Origin: Paracyclopina nana | Taxonomy: Eukaryota; Arthropoda; Copepoda; Cyclopoida; Cyclopettidae | Length of the DNA: 64,000 bases | Reading direction: 5' to 3' | NCBI GenBank assembly: GCA_019096065.1 | Contig: JAGUCH010000001.1 | Coordinates: 8,556,001 to 8,620,000, forward strand | In this document: positions 1-9,008 of the stretch, piece by piece | Layout of the letters: each line of letters starts with the position of its first letter | Numbering within the stretch: the first letter of the stretch is position 1 | Notes under the pieces: model-generated | Told to the model about the DNA's origin: nothing | The model's database searches: none | What the model saw: the letters and a program-made list of their open reading frames with translations, nothing else | Program-made: the position numbers and the translations under genes

Positions 1-423
1 GACCCAAATGATATTTACGAACGAAACCTTGAACGGGTTTTGAAATTAGCTGATGCTGCGTCCAAGGATTCATTAGTACCAGTGGCTGAGTCGGTCTACC
101 ATGAAGATGCCCCACTGGATGAAAGGATTGAAGCTATCAATATTAATGAAATAATAGATGTTGAATCTGCTAGGCGAGTTGTGTTGCAAATGGTGGATCC
201 GGAGTTGTCACCTGGAAAAAAGGTCATTGAGATGCAAAAACTATTTCAGGCCTTGCAGACCAGACCTGAGTTCACCCCATTGCAGCGCAAAATCTTTGTG
301 GAATGTCACTTAAAAAGCCCTGAGGTGAGCTATGCTGTTCCCTCGTACTCGAACATTCGAAAAGTGTGTATGATCCTAAATACAATAAGGATTATATACC
401 TTTGCCTCCTAATGGGCATCTGA
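1..423 (+). CDS. Gag N-terminal segment (partial, frame 1)
   Basis: The frame is open from the first base of the window, so the true start is upstream. The segment is charged and helical-looking without a recognised motif, as expected for a matrix-like N-terminus of Gag. It stops making sense near 366, in a short GTGTG run, where the capsid-like sequence continues in another frame. The last 18 or so residues before the stop at 423 are therefore out-of-frame readthrough. This is probably a small indel in a dinucleotide run and not programmed recoding. The family is assigned by position only. Confidence 0.55.
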   Translation, partial: DPNDIYERNLERVLKLADAASKDSLVPVAESVYHEDAPLDERIEAININEIIDVESARRVVLQMVDPELSPGKKVIEMQKLFQALQTRPEFTPLQRKIFVECHLKSPEVSYAVPSYSNIRKVCMILNTIRIIYLCLLMGI

Positions 424-1514
424 AATTTGCCAATACTAGTGCCCTCAAGGAGATCAGAGCAAAGTACGCTAAGAGGTTCGATATGCAAAGTTCTTCTAAT
501 ACTGCTGATAGTGTGCTAGAATTCTTGCGCACAGTGAGCACACTGGCCCGCCGGTATGACTGGAGCCATGATGCTATAATTGAAGGTTTATGCGAAGGGG
601 CTACTGCAAGCACAGCTGAGTACTTCAGAGGTGTGGCAAGTGAAGGCGTAGAGATCCTTTGGAATGACATCTATGCTTACACCAAGAATGTCCAGGAGGT
701 AGATGAGTTTGTAAGAATACATAACATCATCAGGAACCCCACCCAGACTTTTGATCAATCCGTTAGGGAATTGTATAAACTCAGGTTGCGAATCCATAGA
801 GACTCTATGGATGGAGATGGCAAAGCACATGCCATTTCTGAGACGATCACTGATGCACATGCCCTACTGAAAAGGCATTGGCCTCAACAATACCAAGGGT
901 ATATCAATATATACCATGAGCATCTGTTGAAACAAGGTACGCCCCTGAGGAGCATGGCCGCTCTATCGGAGATGGTCAAGGTAATTGGGGGCCATGTGGG
1001 GACTCACATACCGAAAACTGAGCGAGACAGAGGGGCTAGAGATGCTAGGCTACCTATGGCCCCAGCTGTTAAACACAAAGCCCATCTTGCTATGGTTGAA
1101 GTTGATGAGGACAATTTGGACAGTGCTAGCATGCTATCAGTGATGTCACATGTTAGCTCAAAGAGTGCCAAAATAATAAGTGCTCTGCATGGTGAGTTGG
1201 CTAGAAAGAATACAGAATTGGAACGCCAAACTGCTGAAGTAGCGGCGTTAAAAGCCGAGACTGAGGCTGAGCGATCTAAAAGAATTGCAGCTACCTTTAA
1301 TATCGACATTAGTAAGCTGCCGGCGGGAAACCCATTTGAAACAGGTGGATGCCTGTTCTGCAATGGGACCCACTATGCCAAAAGTTGCGAGAACTATCCA
1401 GGTGTTTCACTGGATGAGTTAAAAAAGGATGGCACTGTGTGTATATCTTGTAAAGGATTACACAAGGTCATAAATGGATTACCGTGCTGGAAGTCGAGAC
1501 AAGCACGAAGGTAA
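366..1514 (+). CDS. Gag capsid-nucleocapsid segment with two zinc knuckles
   Basis: The first three quarters form a helical capsid-like region, followed by a Glu/Lys/Ala-rich stretch at about residues 265-315 that looks like a coiled coil. Near residue 328 comes a CX2CX3HX4C knuckle, then a second Cys/His cluster (CX2C, H, C) just before the end at about residues 358-375. Knuckles of this kind bind genomic RNA during packaging. Two widely spaced knuckles are more typical of BEL/Pao Gag than of gypsy Gag, whereas the downstream pol is gypsy-like. The listed start is a GTG that only marks the frame; translation surely enters from the upstream frame. The 3' end overlaps the next pol frame by about 60 nt in a -1 relation, where Gag-Pol recoding would be expected, but I see no canonical slippery heptamer there. 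Confidence 0.7.
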   Translation: MYDPKYNKDYIPLPPNGHLKFANTSALKEIRAKYAKRFDMQSSSNTADSVLEFLRTVSTLARRYDWSHDAIIEGLCEGATASTAEYFRGVASEGVEILWNDIYAYTKNVQEVDEFVRIHNIIRNPTQTFDQSVRELYKLRLRIHRDSMDGDGKAHAISETITDAHALLKRHWPQQYQGYINIYHEHLLKQGTPLRSMAALSEMVKVIGGHVGTHIPKTERDRGARDARLPMAPAVKHKAHLAMVEVDEDNLDSASMLSVMSHVSSKSAKIISALHGELARKNTELERQTAEVAALKAETEAERSKRIAATFNIDISKLPAGNPFETGGCLFCNGTHYAKSCENYPGVSLDELKKDGTVCISCKGLHKVINGLPCWKSRQARR

Positions 1515-4018
1515 TGTCTGAAATGGAAGAAGAACCTAAAACAGACACTACACTTGATGATTGTTATGTTCTGCCCTCATTTATGCGTGGAGAATGTAAC
1601 AAAGAAGTAGGGAGAGTGTATTTTGATCATCTAAAAGCACTCTCAGAAAAGAGAAAACAGTGCGCAAAGAGGCCTGATGAAAAAACCTCAAGTGCCATTG
1701 TTTTGGCCATATCTGGTTCTCAGTACATGAATGAGACTAAAGATGGGTTAACCCCACCTAGGATGTGGAAAGGAATATTGTTATGGGTAATTGTGATGCT
1801 AGCTTTGGTGCTGTGGCTGAACAATTATGACCAAGTCGTGCCTGTAGCGATAGTATACATTATAATAATGGTATGCTGGTGTATGTGCTGGTTTTTTCCA
1901 GACACATCCCACACGTATGATGTACCTGTACATGTGGCGAAGCTAACTGCTGGCTGCATTGAAACTCCGGATGAAAATGTACAGCCAGAAGGGATCATTA
2001 AAGATGATGACACGCTAAGTGTATTTTCCTTAAAACTACACAATGTGTGTGAAAGGTACTACATACCTGTCCAAATTACAGGCCAGATAAGACTTCATGC
2101 CTTATTTGACAGTGGAGCAATGGTTCAAATCATATCTCGCACACTAGTAAGGTTAGTTGAAGAAAAATTGGGTTACTCATTACCGCGAGTTCAAACCAAT
2201 TATCTTATTAAGAATTTCAATGGGGAAGAATTTCCCAGCACTGAAGGCGTGGTTCTGCAAGTCGCCTTTAACAATAGAGTACTGATTAGACAAGCAGTGT
2301 TCTTAGTCTCTGACTGTGAGACCCTGCTTATGATTGGGAATTCATTATTAGTAGATAACAACATACGCTTGACTAGTAGGGATGGAAGTCATTTTATTGA
2401 TTTCCCAGGGCGAATAAAATATAAAAAGATTCCCCTAGTCCTTACTAAGGAAGCGTTTTACCCTGTAGCTATAAATGAAAGTATTACTGTGCTACCTGGA
2501 AGGGAAGTGACAGTTAATGCTAGCTTTCCACATGAGATACCTTTGGTAGCTGAGCCCATTCTTGGTGATTCAGACGCCGAAGTGGACCATGATGAAGTTA
2601 AAGTAAAGCCAGAAAGTAAAAGCGTTTACTCTAGCTTTCATGATAAGTGTTTGGAATTTAGTCCGGATGAGGATTATACCAGCGCTACTGCTGAAGGATG
2701 TGTTACTTCTGTGACCCGGAAGGGCACTTTTCCAGTGCAGATAGGTAATAATTCTGACGAGCCCATTTACATTGAGGCTCATTCTATCATAGGAAAGGCT
2801 AATATTGTTAAGAAACAACGCTATAAGCCTACCCAAATAGTGCATAAGTTAAACCTCAGTTTAAAGTCTTTGAACCATATAGTGGACACTTGCTATTGTG
2901 AGTTTATTGACACGCATATTTTGGTGCAATTTGTTGACATAAATGGATTAGCTTTCACTGACATGCACACCTTTAATGAACAAGTTCACGTAAAGGGTAA
3001 TGTTAAACAAAAGCTAACCAGACATTGGAACCATGTTTTCATTGCCTCTAACCAATCTGATGGTTTTGAGGAAATCACTGATGACTTATTGATAGAGTTT
3101 GTCAGTAAATGGAACTGGAATAGCCTACCATGGGTAGTTGTTGTCCCTAGTGACAAATTATTGTCTGGGGAACAAAAGCGGATTATATTAAAGCTCAACT
3201 CTATAGTTGAAAAACTAAGTGTAGTTTGGGTAAAATACAAAAACGTTCATGATAAATGTAGGACTATAGCTCTCACTCCTATAGAGAATTACCTGGCTGG
3301 TATGGAGAGAGTGGTGCTAACTATCATGGTTCATAGTTATGATTGCTTTCCTGTTGCTTATCAAAGAAATGGAAATGATAAATATTACGAATTCACTATC
3401 TTGGGTGCTCCCACCGTCATGTATAAGATAGCAAATGATATAGAACTAATGATCCATGTGCCTTGCCCCAAATCAAGGGATGTTGGTTACATGGCTACCT
3501 TAGTTTACAATATATTTGGCCACTTACGTTACAAATGTGTGGCTGATAATATATGGGTGAGAACCTTAATGGATGGTGATGTGTCAGTAGAAGAACCTGT
3601 GTGTTTAGCAGTGTCTTCTGCATTGTTATTACTATCGGGCTTGCCTATGTATCCACATGAATCTACATTTGAGGATATAAAGACAAAGTTTGGTGGTTTT
3701 ATACCTTTTGAGTTTAAGCCAGAAAATTGTGCTTGTGCTCTTTGTCTAGCTAACCGTGCTGGGTCTAAGATAGTGTGTAAAAGTTACACTACAATATATG
3801 AAGGCCCTATAGCTGATCTTTGTGTCAGGCAAACGGTAATTAAAAACCCATCTGAATTGGACCTAGTGTCCGCTTCTTTAGAAATAACGCAAGACGAGGC
3901 AAAGAATCAGAGGCTGTATGAAGAGGTTTATAACCTTTTATTGCAGTTCCCTAGTGAATTTGACCCACATCGAAGTTCTAAATGGAGTAGCTGGCTACAC
4001 CTTTCCATTGGAACTTGA
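1454..4018 (+). CDS. Pol 5' segment: predicted membrane hairpin plus aspartic protease
   Basis: This frame opens after a TAA at 1451 and overlaps the end of Gag. Counting from the CTG at 1484, residues 96-114 and 118-138 are two strongly hydrophobic stretches separated by a short polar turn, which predicts a transmembrane hairpin. That is odd in a retroelement polyprotein. The retropepsin active site DSGA follows at residues 209-212 and marks the protease that would cut the polyprotein. Several hundred residues downstream, before RT, show no motif I recognise, so the segment is far longer than a normal gypsy protease module. It ends at 4018, while the RT frame begins inside it from 3918. That is a +1 step, likely a one-base lesion. 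Confidence 0.7.
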   Translation, partial: RITQGHKWITVLEVETSTKVMSEMEEEPKTDTTLDDCYVLPSFMRGECNKEVGRVYFDHLKALSEKRKQCAKRPDEKTSSAIVLAISGSQYMNETKDGLTPPRMWKGILLWVIVMLALVLWLNNYDQVVPVAIVYIIIMVCWCMCWFFPDTSHTYDVPVHVAKLTAGCIETPDENVQPEGIIKDDDTLSVFSLKLHNVCERYYIPVQITGQIRLHALFDSGAMVQIISRTLVRLVEEKLGYSLPRVQTNYLIKNFNGEEFPSTEGVVLQVAFNNRVLIRQAVFLVSDCETLLMIGNSLLVDNNIRLTSRDGSHFIDFPGRIKYKKIPLVLTKEAFYPVAINESITVLPGREVTVNASFPHEIPLVAEPILGDSDAEVDHDEVKVKPESKSVYSSFHDKCLEFSPDEDYTSATAEGCVTSVTRKGTFPVQIGNNSDEPIYIEAHSIIGKANIVKKQRYKPTQIVHKLNLSLKSLNHIVDTCYCEFIDTHILVQFVDINGLAFTDMHTFNEQVHVKGNVKQKLTRHWNHVFIASNQSDGFEEITDDLLIEFVSKWNWNSLPWVVVVPSDKLLSGEQKRIILKLNSIVEKLSVVWVKYKNVHDKCRTIALTPIENYLAGMERVVLTIMVHSYDCFPVAYQRNGNDKYYEFTILGAPTVMYKIANDIELMIHVPCPKSRDVGYMATLVYNIFGHLRYKCVADNIWVRTLMDGDVSVEEPVCLAVSSALLLLSGLPMYPHESTFEDIKTKFGGFIPFEFKPENCACALCLANRAGSKIVCKSYTTIYEGPIADLCVRQTVIKNPSELDLVSASLEITQDEAKNQRLYEEVYNLLLQFPSEFDPHRSSKWSSWLHLSIGT

Positions 4019-4337
4019 CACCGTCTTAAAGTTTGACCTGGACCACATACCAGTGGAAGTCAGAGAAGACTACAGGAATATATTGATAGAATATAAGGAC
4101 ATCTTCTCTGATGATCCGAGATCTTTTAGGTTATGGAATGTGGACCCCGTAAAGTTTCAATTGAAGGACAATAAACCCCTGGTACCGAAGGTGTTTAACA
4201 TGTCTGAATATGAAACCACTCAAGTGGATAGAAAGATATCATTGATGTTATCTTCTGGTCTAATTGAGATAGTAGATAAGTCTTTGAATAGGTACTCTGC
4301 TTGTCCTTGCTTCTTGACATCAAGGCCAAAGCGATGA
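3918..4337 (+). CDS. Pol: reverse transcriptase fingers segment
   Basis: This short frame carries the N-terminal part of a gypsy-type RT. It contains a stretch of the Y-K-D-I-F-S type before the palm, then the block leading to a conserved L-I-E-I-V-D-K-S motif and the S-R-P-K end that normally precedes the catalytic fingers. It stops at the TGA at 4335-4337. The next RT block continues at once in the +1 frame, which is open upstream of the stop, so one lost or gained base explains the break. It cannot act alone; as read, RT is split and this copy is probably inactive unless the break is an assembly error. Confidence 0.7.
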   Translation: MKRFITFYCSSLVNLTHIEVLNGVAGYTFPLELDTVLKFDLDHIPVEVREDYRNILIEYKDIFSDDPRSFRLWNVDPVKFQLKDNKPLVPKVFNMSEYETTQVDRKISLMLSSGLIEIVDKSLNRYSACPCFLTSRPKR

Positions 4338-4347
4338 AAAGTTACCT

Positions 4348-7300
4348 ATGAAACAACGTAAACCTAGGTTATTAGTGGACCTGACGTCCTTTAATAAGAA
4401 CCTAATTTTCACGCCATCTGAACATATTGTTCCACCTATTCCTACATTATTAGGGATGCTTTCGAACTCATGTTTGATGTCATCTTTTGATGTCACCTCA
4501 GGATATGACAATTTACCTGTCGATTCTGACAGTGCAGATATGTGCTGCCTAGCTGTGACGTCACCACGGTCTAGGTATAGAGGCCTTTATTTGAAAAGTA
4601 AGGCTATATTGCAGGGTACGGCCTTGGCTGTGAGAGAATTTTCATCTTTATTAATTCAGGCAATTAATCCTGAAATATTACCTTTCACTTGTGTCTATGT
4701 AGACGATTTATTGGTCTCTTGCAAGAATCCGGACAAACCGAAGCCGGCAACTCTAGACGATTATAAGAGGCATTTAGGTGATCTCAGGAAACTGTTTGAC
4801 AGTTTAAGGGAACTAAATGCATTATTACAAATCAACAAGACTCAATTAGGGGTCAAGGAAGCTACAGTCCTTGGACACCTCATAAAAATTGATGAGCATG
4901 GAGTTATGACGATGCAGATGCCTGATAAATACAGGACTGCGTTTGATGACTTCCCGATGCCTTCAACAAAGAAGCAATTACAAAAGTTCATTGGTATGAC
5001 CAACTGGTTAAGCCAATATTGTCCTAACATGGCCACTTACACGGCACCTCTATTGGATGTAATGGCAACTAAACAGGGGAAAACAGGGAAGTTTAACTTC
5101 TCCCCTTTTCAAGAAAAATGCTTTTACAAGGTTATAGAGGAAATAAAGACAGGAATGTCCTTGGCCTTGCCTAACTTCAAGGAAGCGTATTTAGTAGTAG
5201 ACTCGGGTGTAATAAGTACCTCAGCTCTACTTATGGAAATTGATGCCAATGGGAAGGCAGTGTGTGTTGGGGCTCACAGTGCTAGATTCCCATTGTCAGT
5301 GTGCTTGTCTTACCACTCGTTTCAGCGAGAAGCATTAGGTGTATTAATGATGATACACCACTATAAAAGTATACTCTTTGCGTATGAGCGGTTAGTGATA
5401 GTAACTGATTGTCTATCGATTGCCAGTATACTGGCTAGCTCATTTACTGGTAAAGATGCTTTTACGCACAGACTTGCAGCGAGAATATACTCCTTGCCAG
5501 TAGCGTGGAAAATACGTGCTGTGCCAAGAACTGAGATTGAAATTGTTGATATATTATTGAATAAGTATCATCAAACTGAGGGAAATACAGTGTTCTTTGC
5601 ACCGTATTCCATTCAATCGCAAATTACGAAGGACATTTATGCTGGTGTTTATCCACTCCCGGAGGAAATTTCCTCTAAAGTAATAACCACGCAGGAACTT
5701 TTGACACATGTATTTGACACTTTGGTTAATTCAGGTACTATGTCAAAGTCTTTACTACAAAAAAGATTACAATGTCTGAATGACAAGTGGGTTGAACTAA
5801 TAGGTTCCTCTCCACCTTTTGTTCATGATGACACTTCCACTATTCTTCATGCGCGTCATAAGGATGATGATGAGGTTGACAGGTTAACTGAGGTTTCGCA
5901 TTCATTTGAAGGTGAAGCTAACCCTGAATCCCCTGTCTTTGACATAGAAAACAATGTTATTGTTGACGCAATTACTGTTAAGCGTAAAATATCGGTACAT
6001 TTACCAGGAATTACACGCAACCTTCTCATACGTTTGCAACAAAACTGTGAGGAAACTCAAAAACTAGTGAACATGTTAGTTCTCACTCCTGAACACGAGG
6101 TACCTACCAGTATTGCGGCCAGGTACCGTGTCATTGATTGTGCACTTCTTGTTATTAGAAAGAATGTAAAGTTACCTTTTACGAAGGCCACCAACACGAA
6201 AGTGTATATGAGCATGCAAAATTGTGTTTACTTGATGGCCTGCATTCACCTTTTACATAACCATTTAGGAAGTAAGAAGGTGAATACCTTGTTTACACAG
6301 TCTATGTTCTCAACTTATTCTGCTAGAATAAGTAGAATAATTGTAGGTGCGTGCATGCATTGTGCACTGTATAGACAAGCAAATACAAGGTTTGTGGGTA
6401 AGGGCAGATTCCGTATTCCGGATAAGCCCTTTGACCTTGTTATGATTGACCTTGCTTACTTTGATCAAACTTTAGTCAAAGGAAAGGATGCCAAAGTATG
6501 CCTAGTTATTATCGATGTTTATTCGAAAATGATAATAGCTAAACCTTTGTTAAATTCCACTTACAGGGAGGTAGCTACTGCTATGGAAGAAGTAACCTCC
6601 TTGTTTGGTGTGCCTAAAACCTTATTGGCTGATAATGGAGCGCAGCTTACTAGTAACCATGCCCTCCAGCGCTTGATTGACAAGTATAAAATACAGGAAT
6701 TGTGCCAATACAGAACACTGTCACCAAACAAACATTCAAATGCTTATGCTGAGAACAGTGTTCGTGTTTTGAGGAATGCTTTAATACTAAACTCCAAGTC
6801 ATATAAGCGGCCTATGAGTGAAGTATTTAAACTGTCTGTATATGCCATAAATAACCGCCCACTAACTTATTTATCATATACTGACCCGAATGGAGTCAAA
6901 GTAATACCTACTCCATTCTCTCTATTCTTTGACAAAATGCCAGGTTACCACCTTGGACGTGATGTCTTTGAAATATTGAGCGAAAGTGAGGACATCATAC
7001 ATAAAGCTGAATGGCAGGATGTCATGAGGACGTATGATGAGGAAGAGCAAAGACGTTTTGAACTAATGAAAGCCACTGAAAGGCCTTCGTTTAAACCTGA
7101 AATTGGTTCATTAGTCTTAGTTATTAAACATCCTGTGAATAAGCATGGGTACAAATTCATGCAGGATCTATTTGAGGTGATTGATGTGGGGTCCCACTCC
7201 ACTGTGACAGTAAAACCTTATTTGCATGATGGACTAACTCGTGAAGTCAGTCTGGATCATGTAAAGTTGTACCGGTTTCATGAGTTATATAAGTTCTTAC

Positions 7301-8997
7301 CTGAAAAGATAACTCATTTGCTTATGCGGCCTTACACTCCTGATGAGATGTTACAACGTCTTTCCAGGAATGAAATGCTTAAATTCTTGGAGGAGGATGA
7401 GCCTGAAGTAAATGAGTATGCATTGCGAAATCGAGTGTCACAAAGTATTGCCGCTCGAGATGAAGCGAAAAGTGAATGGGCTTCCAACGTAACAGAAGAA
7501 CTTATTACTGCTACTTCTTCGCTAGGAACCTCTACCATAAAGGATCACCAAACCTTGAAACATTCTGGATCTATACTGCGGAAGAAGGCTACTGATTTGT
7601 TTAAGCCCTCTGATGTGCGTCGCATCCAGGAGGAAAATCGTAGAATTGTTAAGCAGCAATGGGACAATTATGTACCTAAACCACCGCCTAATGAAGGTGT
7701 GACTGATTCTGCTGATTCTGCTCATATGAAGGAAGGTTCGTACCTTTCTCCGGATGAACAGAAGGCTGATAAACTCATTGACCAGTTACTCGAATCTAGT
7801 AGCAAAACATATGAGACTACCCTCTACGAGGAGCTTAAGTCTCTCCAATCGGAAGATTTACCCACTTTTGAAGACTTGGCTGCAAAAGGGAAGGTATTCC
7901 TCGAAGTACCGAAATCCACTCGACCACGCAGCCCCAGTCAAATAAGTACACCTACTAATATGACTGGGACACTATTGAATGATGATGTCAGTCCAGTTCC
8001 TCGTGCTTTTAGAGGTCGAAGGTCACCGCGCCCCAGCCCCAAAAGCCCAGAACAGGAAGAAGCTGACATCTCAAAAGTAGTGAGCGAGGCCTCGTTGCTT
8101 ATAAATCAAGATAAGTTTGATACGGATCTTGAATCGCTAGCTTCAGCACTAGAAAATGTAGGTGAATTCATAGATGATGAATATATAGACAGCCAACCAC
8201 TATATCAGCCTACAATTGCTGATGTGCTAGAAACCTTTGAATCTGAGAAAGATTTTGAAGAGACTCTATCTAAAGTAATGGCGGAGAACAGAAAGTTTTC
8301 TCCTGATACAAAAAACCGATTTCTAGATGCCTTTAAGCGAGGCTCACAATTACTAAAGAAAAAACTCTCTATGTCGCCAAAGAAAAATGACAAAGAAGAG
8401 GATGGAAATCAAAGTATAAAAAGTAATGTAATTCCGTCAGCCCCCACACGGGAACAAATATACGAGACAGATATGTTACAAAATGATAGTGAGTCTTCTA
8501 GTACTAGTTCTCCGGAAGATGAATTGTTATCACCAATTAAGGAAGCCGCAGTGCCTGGGGCCAGTGATGAAGTGGAGCCGGAAGGTGCTGCTGCAGCGAT
8601 ACCTCTAAAAATTCTCCAGCGTCCTCGTGAAGGGCTACGAGACAAACCAAGAGTTGATTATAAAGCGATGGTAACACGCCGATATAATAGAAAATTACCT
8701 ATCCACTATAATCCTGGACATCCACGTGAGTCTGCGCTCACTCCAGAGGAACGTGAATTGGCCCGGATCAAATACTCGTTCAGGAATCCTAGGCCAAAAC
8801 CTAATGAAAAATATATTTTACAGAAGGTGGTTCCTGCTTGGAGGAAAGATACTAACGTGGCAACGGTCCAAGATTACTCCAAGTTCCTGGAAGCAGGTGG
8901 CTTAGACCACTTGAATGATAGTTTTGTACAAGAGCTGAAAAAGTTGAGGCTGAACCGCCACGAACTCTATCTGCTGGTACATAAACAATTCAAGTAA
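4348..8997 (+). CDS. Pol: RT palm, RNase H, integrase and long acidic tail
   Basis: Reverse transcriptase: the palm includes S-F-D-V-T-S-G-Y early on and the catalytic YVDD at residues 117-120. The connection segment with a K-F-I-G-M-type motif is characteristic of Ty3/gypsy. RNase H spans about residues 280-400. Integrase has an N-terminal H-H-C-C zinc module (about 631-672, ending CMHC) and a DDE core with Asp701, Asp762 in LADNG and Glu802. A GPY/F- or SH3-like C-terminal module lies near 915-975. From about residue 1000 to 1549 there is an acidic, Ser/Pro-rich, low-complexity tail with no motif I know; ordinary gypsy pol ends shortly after integrase. The frame also opens slightly upstream of this ATG (from 4339), continuous with the RT fingers apart from the break. 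Confidence 0.9.
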   Translation: MKQRKPRLLVDLTSFNKNLIFTPSEHIVPPIPTLLGMLSNSCLMSSFDVTSGYDNLPVDSDSADMCCLAVTSPRSRYRGLYLKSKAILQGTALAVREFSSLLIQAINPEILPFTCVYVDDLLVSCKNPDKPKPATLDDYKRHLGDLRKLFDSLRELNALLQINKTQLGVKEATVLGHLIKIDEHGVMTMQMPDKYRTAFDDFPMPSTKKQLQKFIGMTNWLSQYCPNMATYTAPLLDVMATKQGKTGKFNFSPFQEKCFYKVIEEIKTGMSLALPNFKEAYLVVDSGVISTSALLMEIDANGKAVCVGAHSARFPLSVCLSYHSFQREALGVLMMIHHYKSILFAYERLVIVTDCLSIASILASSFTGKDAFTHRLAARIYSLPVAWKIRAVPRTEIEIVDILLNKYHQTEGNTVFFAPYSIQSQITKDIYAGVYPLPEEISSKVITTQELLTHVFDTLVNSGTMSKSLLQKRLQCLNDKWVELIGSSPPFVHDDTSTILHARHKDDDEVDRLTEVSHSFEGEANPESPVFDIENNVIVDAITVKRKISVHLPGITRNLLIRLQQNCEETQKLVNMLVLTPEHEVPTSIAARYRVIDCALLVIRKNVKLPFTKATNTKVYMSMQNCVYLMACIHLLHNHLGSKKVNTLFTQSMFSTYSARISRIIVGACMHCALYRQANTRFVGKGRFRIPDKPFDLVMIDLAYFDQTLVKGKDAKVCLVIIDVYSKMIIAKPLLNSTYREVATAMEEVTSLFGVPKTLLADNGAQLTSNHALQRLIDKYKIQELCQYRTLSPNKHSNAYAENSVRVLRNALILNSKSYKRPMSEVFKLSVYAINNRPLTYLSYTDPNGVKVIPTPFSLFFDKMPGYHLGRDVFEILSESEDIIHKAEWQDVMRTYDEEEQRRFELMKATERPSFKPEIGSLVLVIKHPVNKHGYKFMQDLFEVIDVGSHSTVTVKPYLHDGLTREVSLDHVKLYRFHELYKFLPEKITHLLMRPYTPDEMLQRLSRNEMLKFLEEDEPEVNEYALRNRVSQSIAARDEAKSEWASNVTEELITATSSLGTSTIKDHQTLKHSGSILRKKATDLFKPSDVRRIQEENRRIVKQQWDNYVPKPPPNEGVTDSADSAHMKEGSYLSPDEQKADKLIDQLLESSSKTYETTLYEELKSLQSEDLPTFEDLAAKGKVFLEVPKSTRPRSPSQISTPTNMTGTLLNDDVSPVPRAFRGRRSPRPSPKSPEQEEADISKVVSEASLLINQDKFDTDLESLASALENVGEFIDDEYIDSQPLYQPTIADVLETFESEKDFEETLSKVMAENRKFSPDTKNRFLDAFKRGSQLLKKKLSMSPKKNDKEEDGNQSIKSNVIPSAPTREQIYETDMLQNDSESSSTSSPEDELLSPIKEAAVPGASDEVEPEGAAAAIPLKILQRPREGLRDKPRVDYKAMVTRRYNRKLPIHYNPGHPRESALTPEERELARIKYSFRNPRPKPNEKYILQKVVPAWRKDTNVATVQDYSKFLEAGGLDHLNDSFVQELKKLRLNRHELYLLVHKQFK

Positions 8998-9008
8998 CCT
9001 GATAAAAT

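Noticed and set aside
1454-1514. Programmed -1 frameshift signal between Gag and Pol
   Set aside because: The overlap has the right geometry but no X-XXY-YYZ heptamer or clear downstream stem; left as unexplained.
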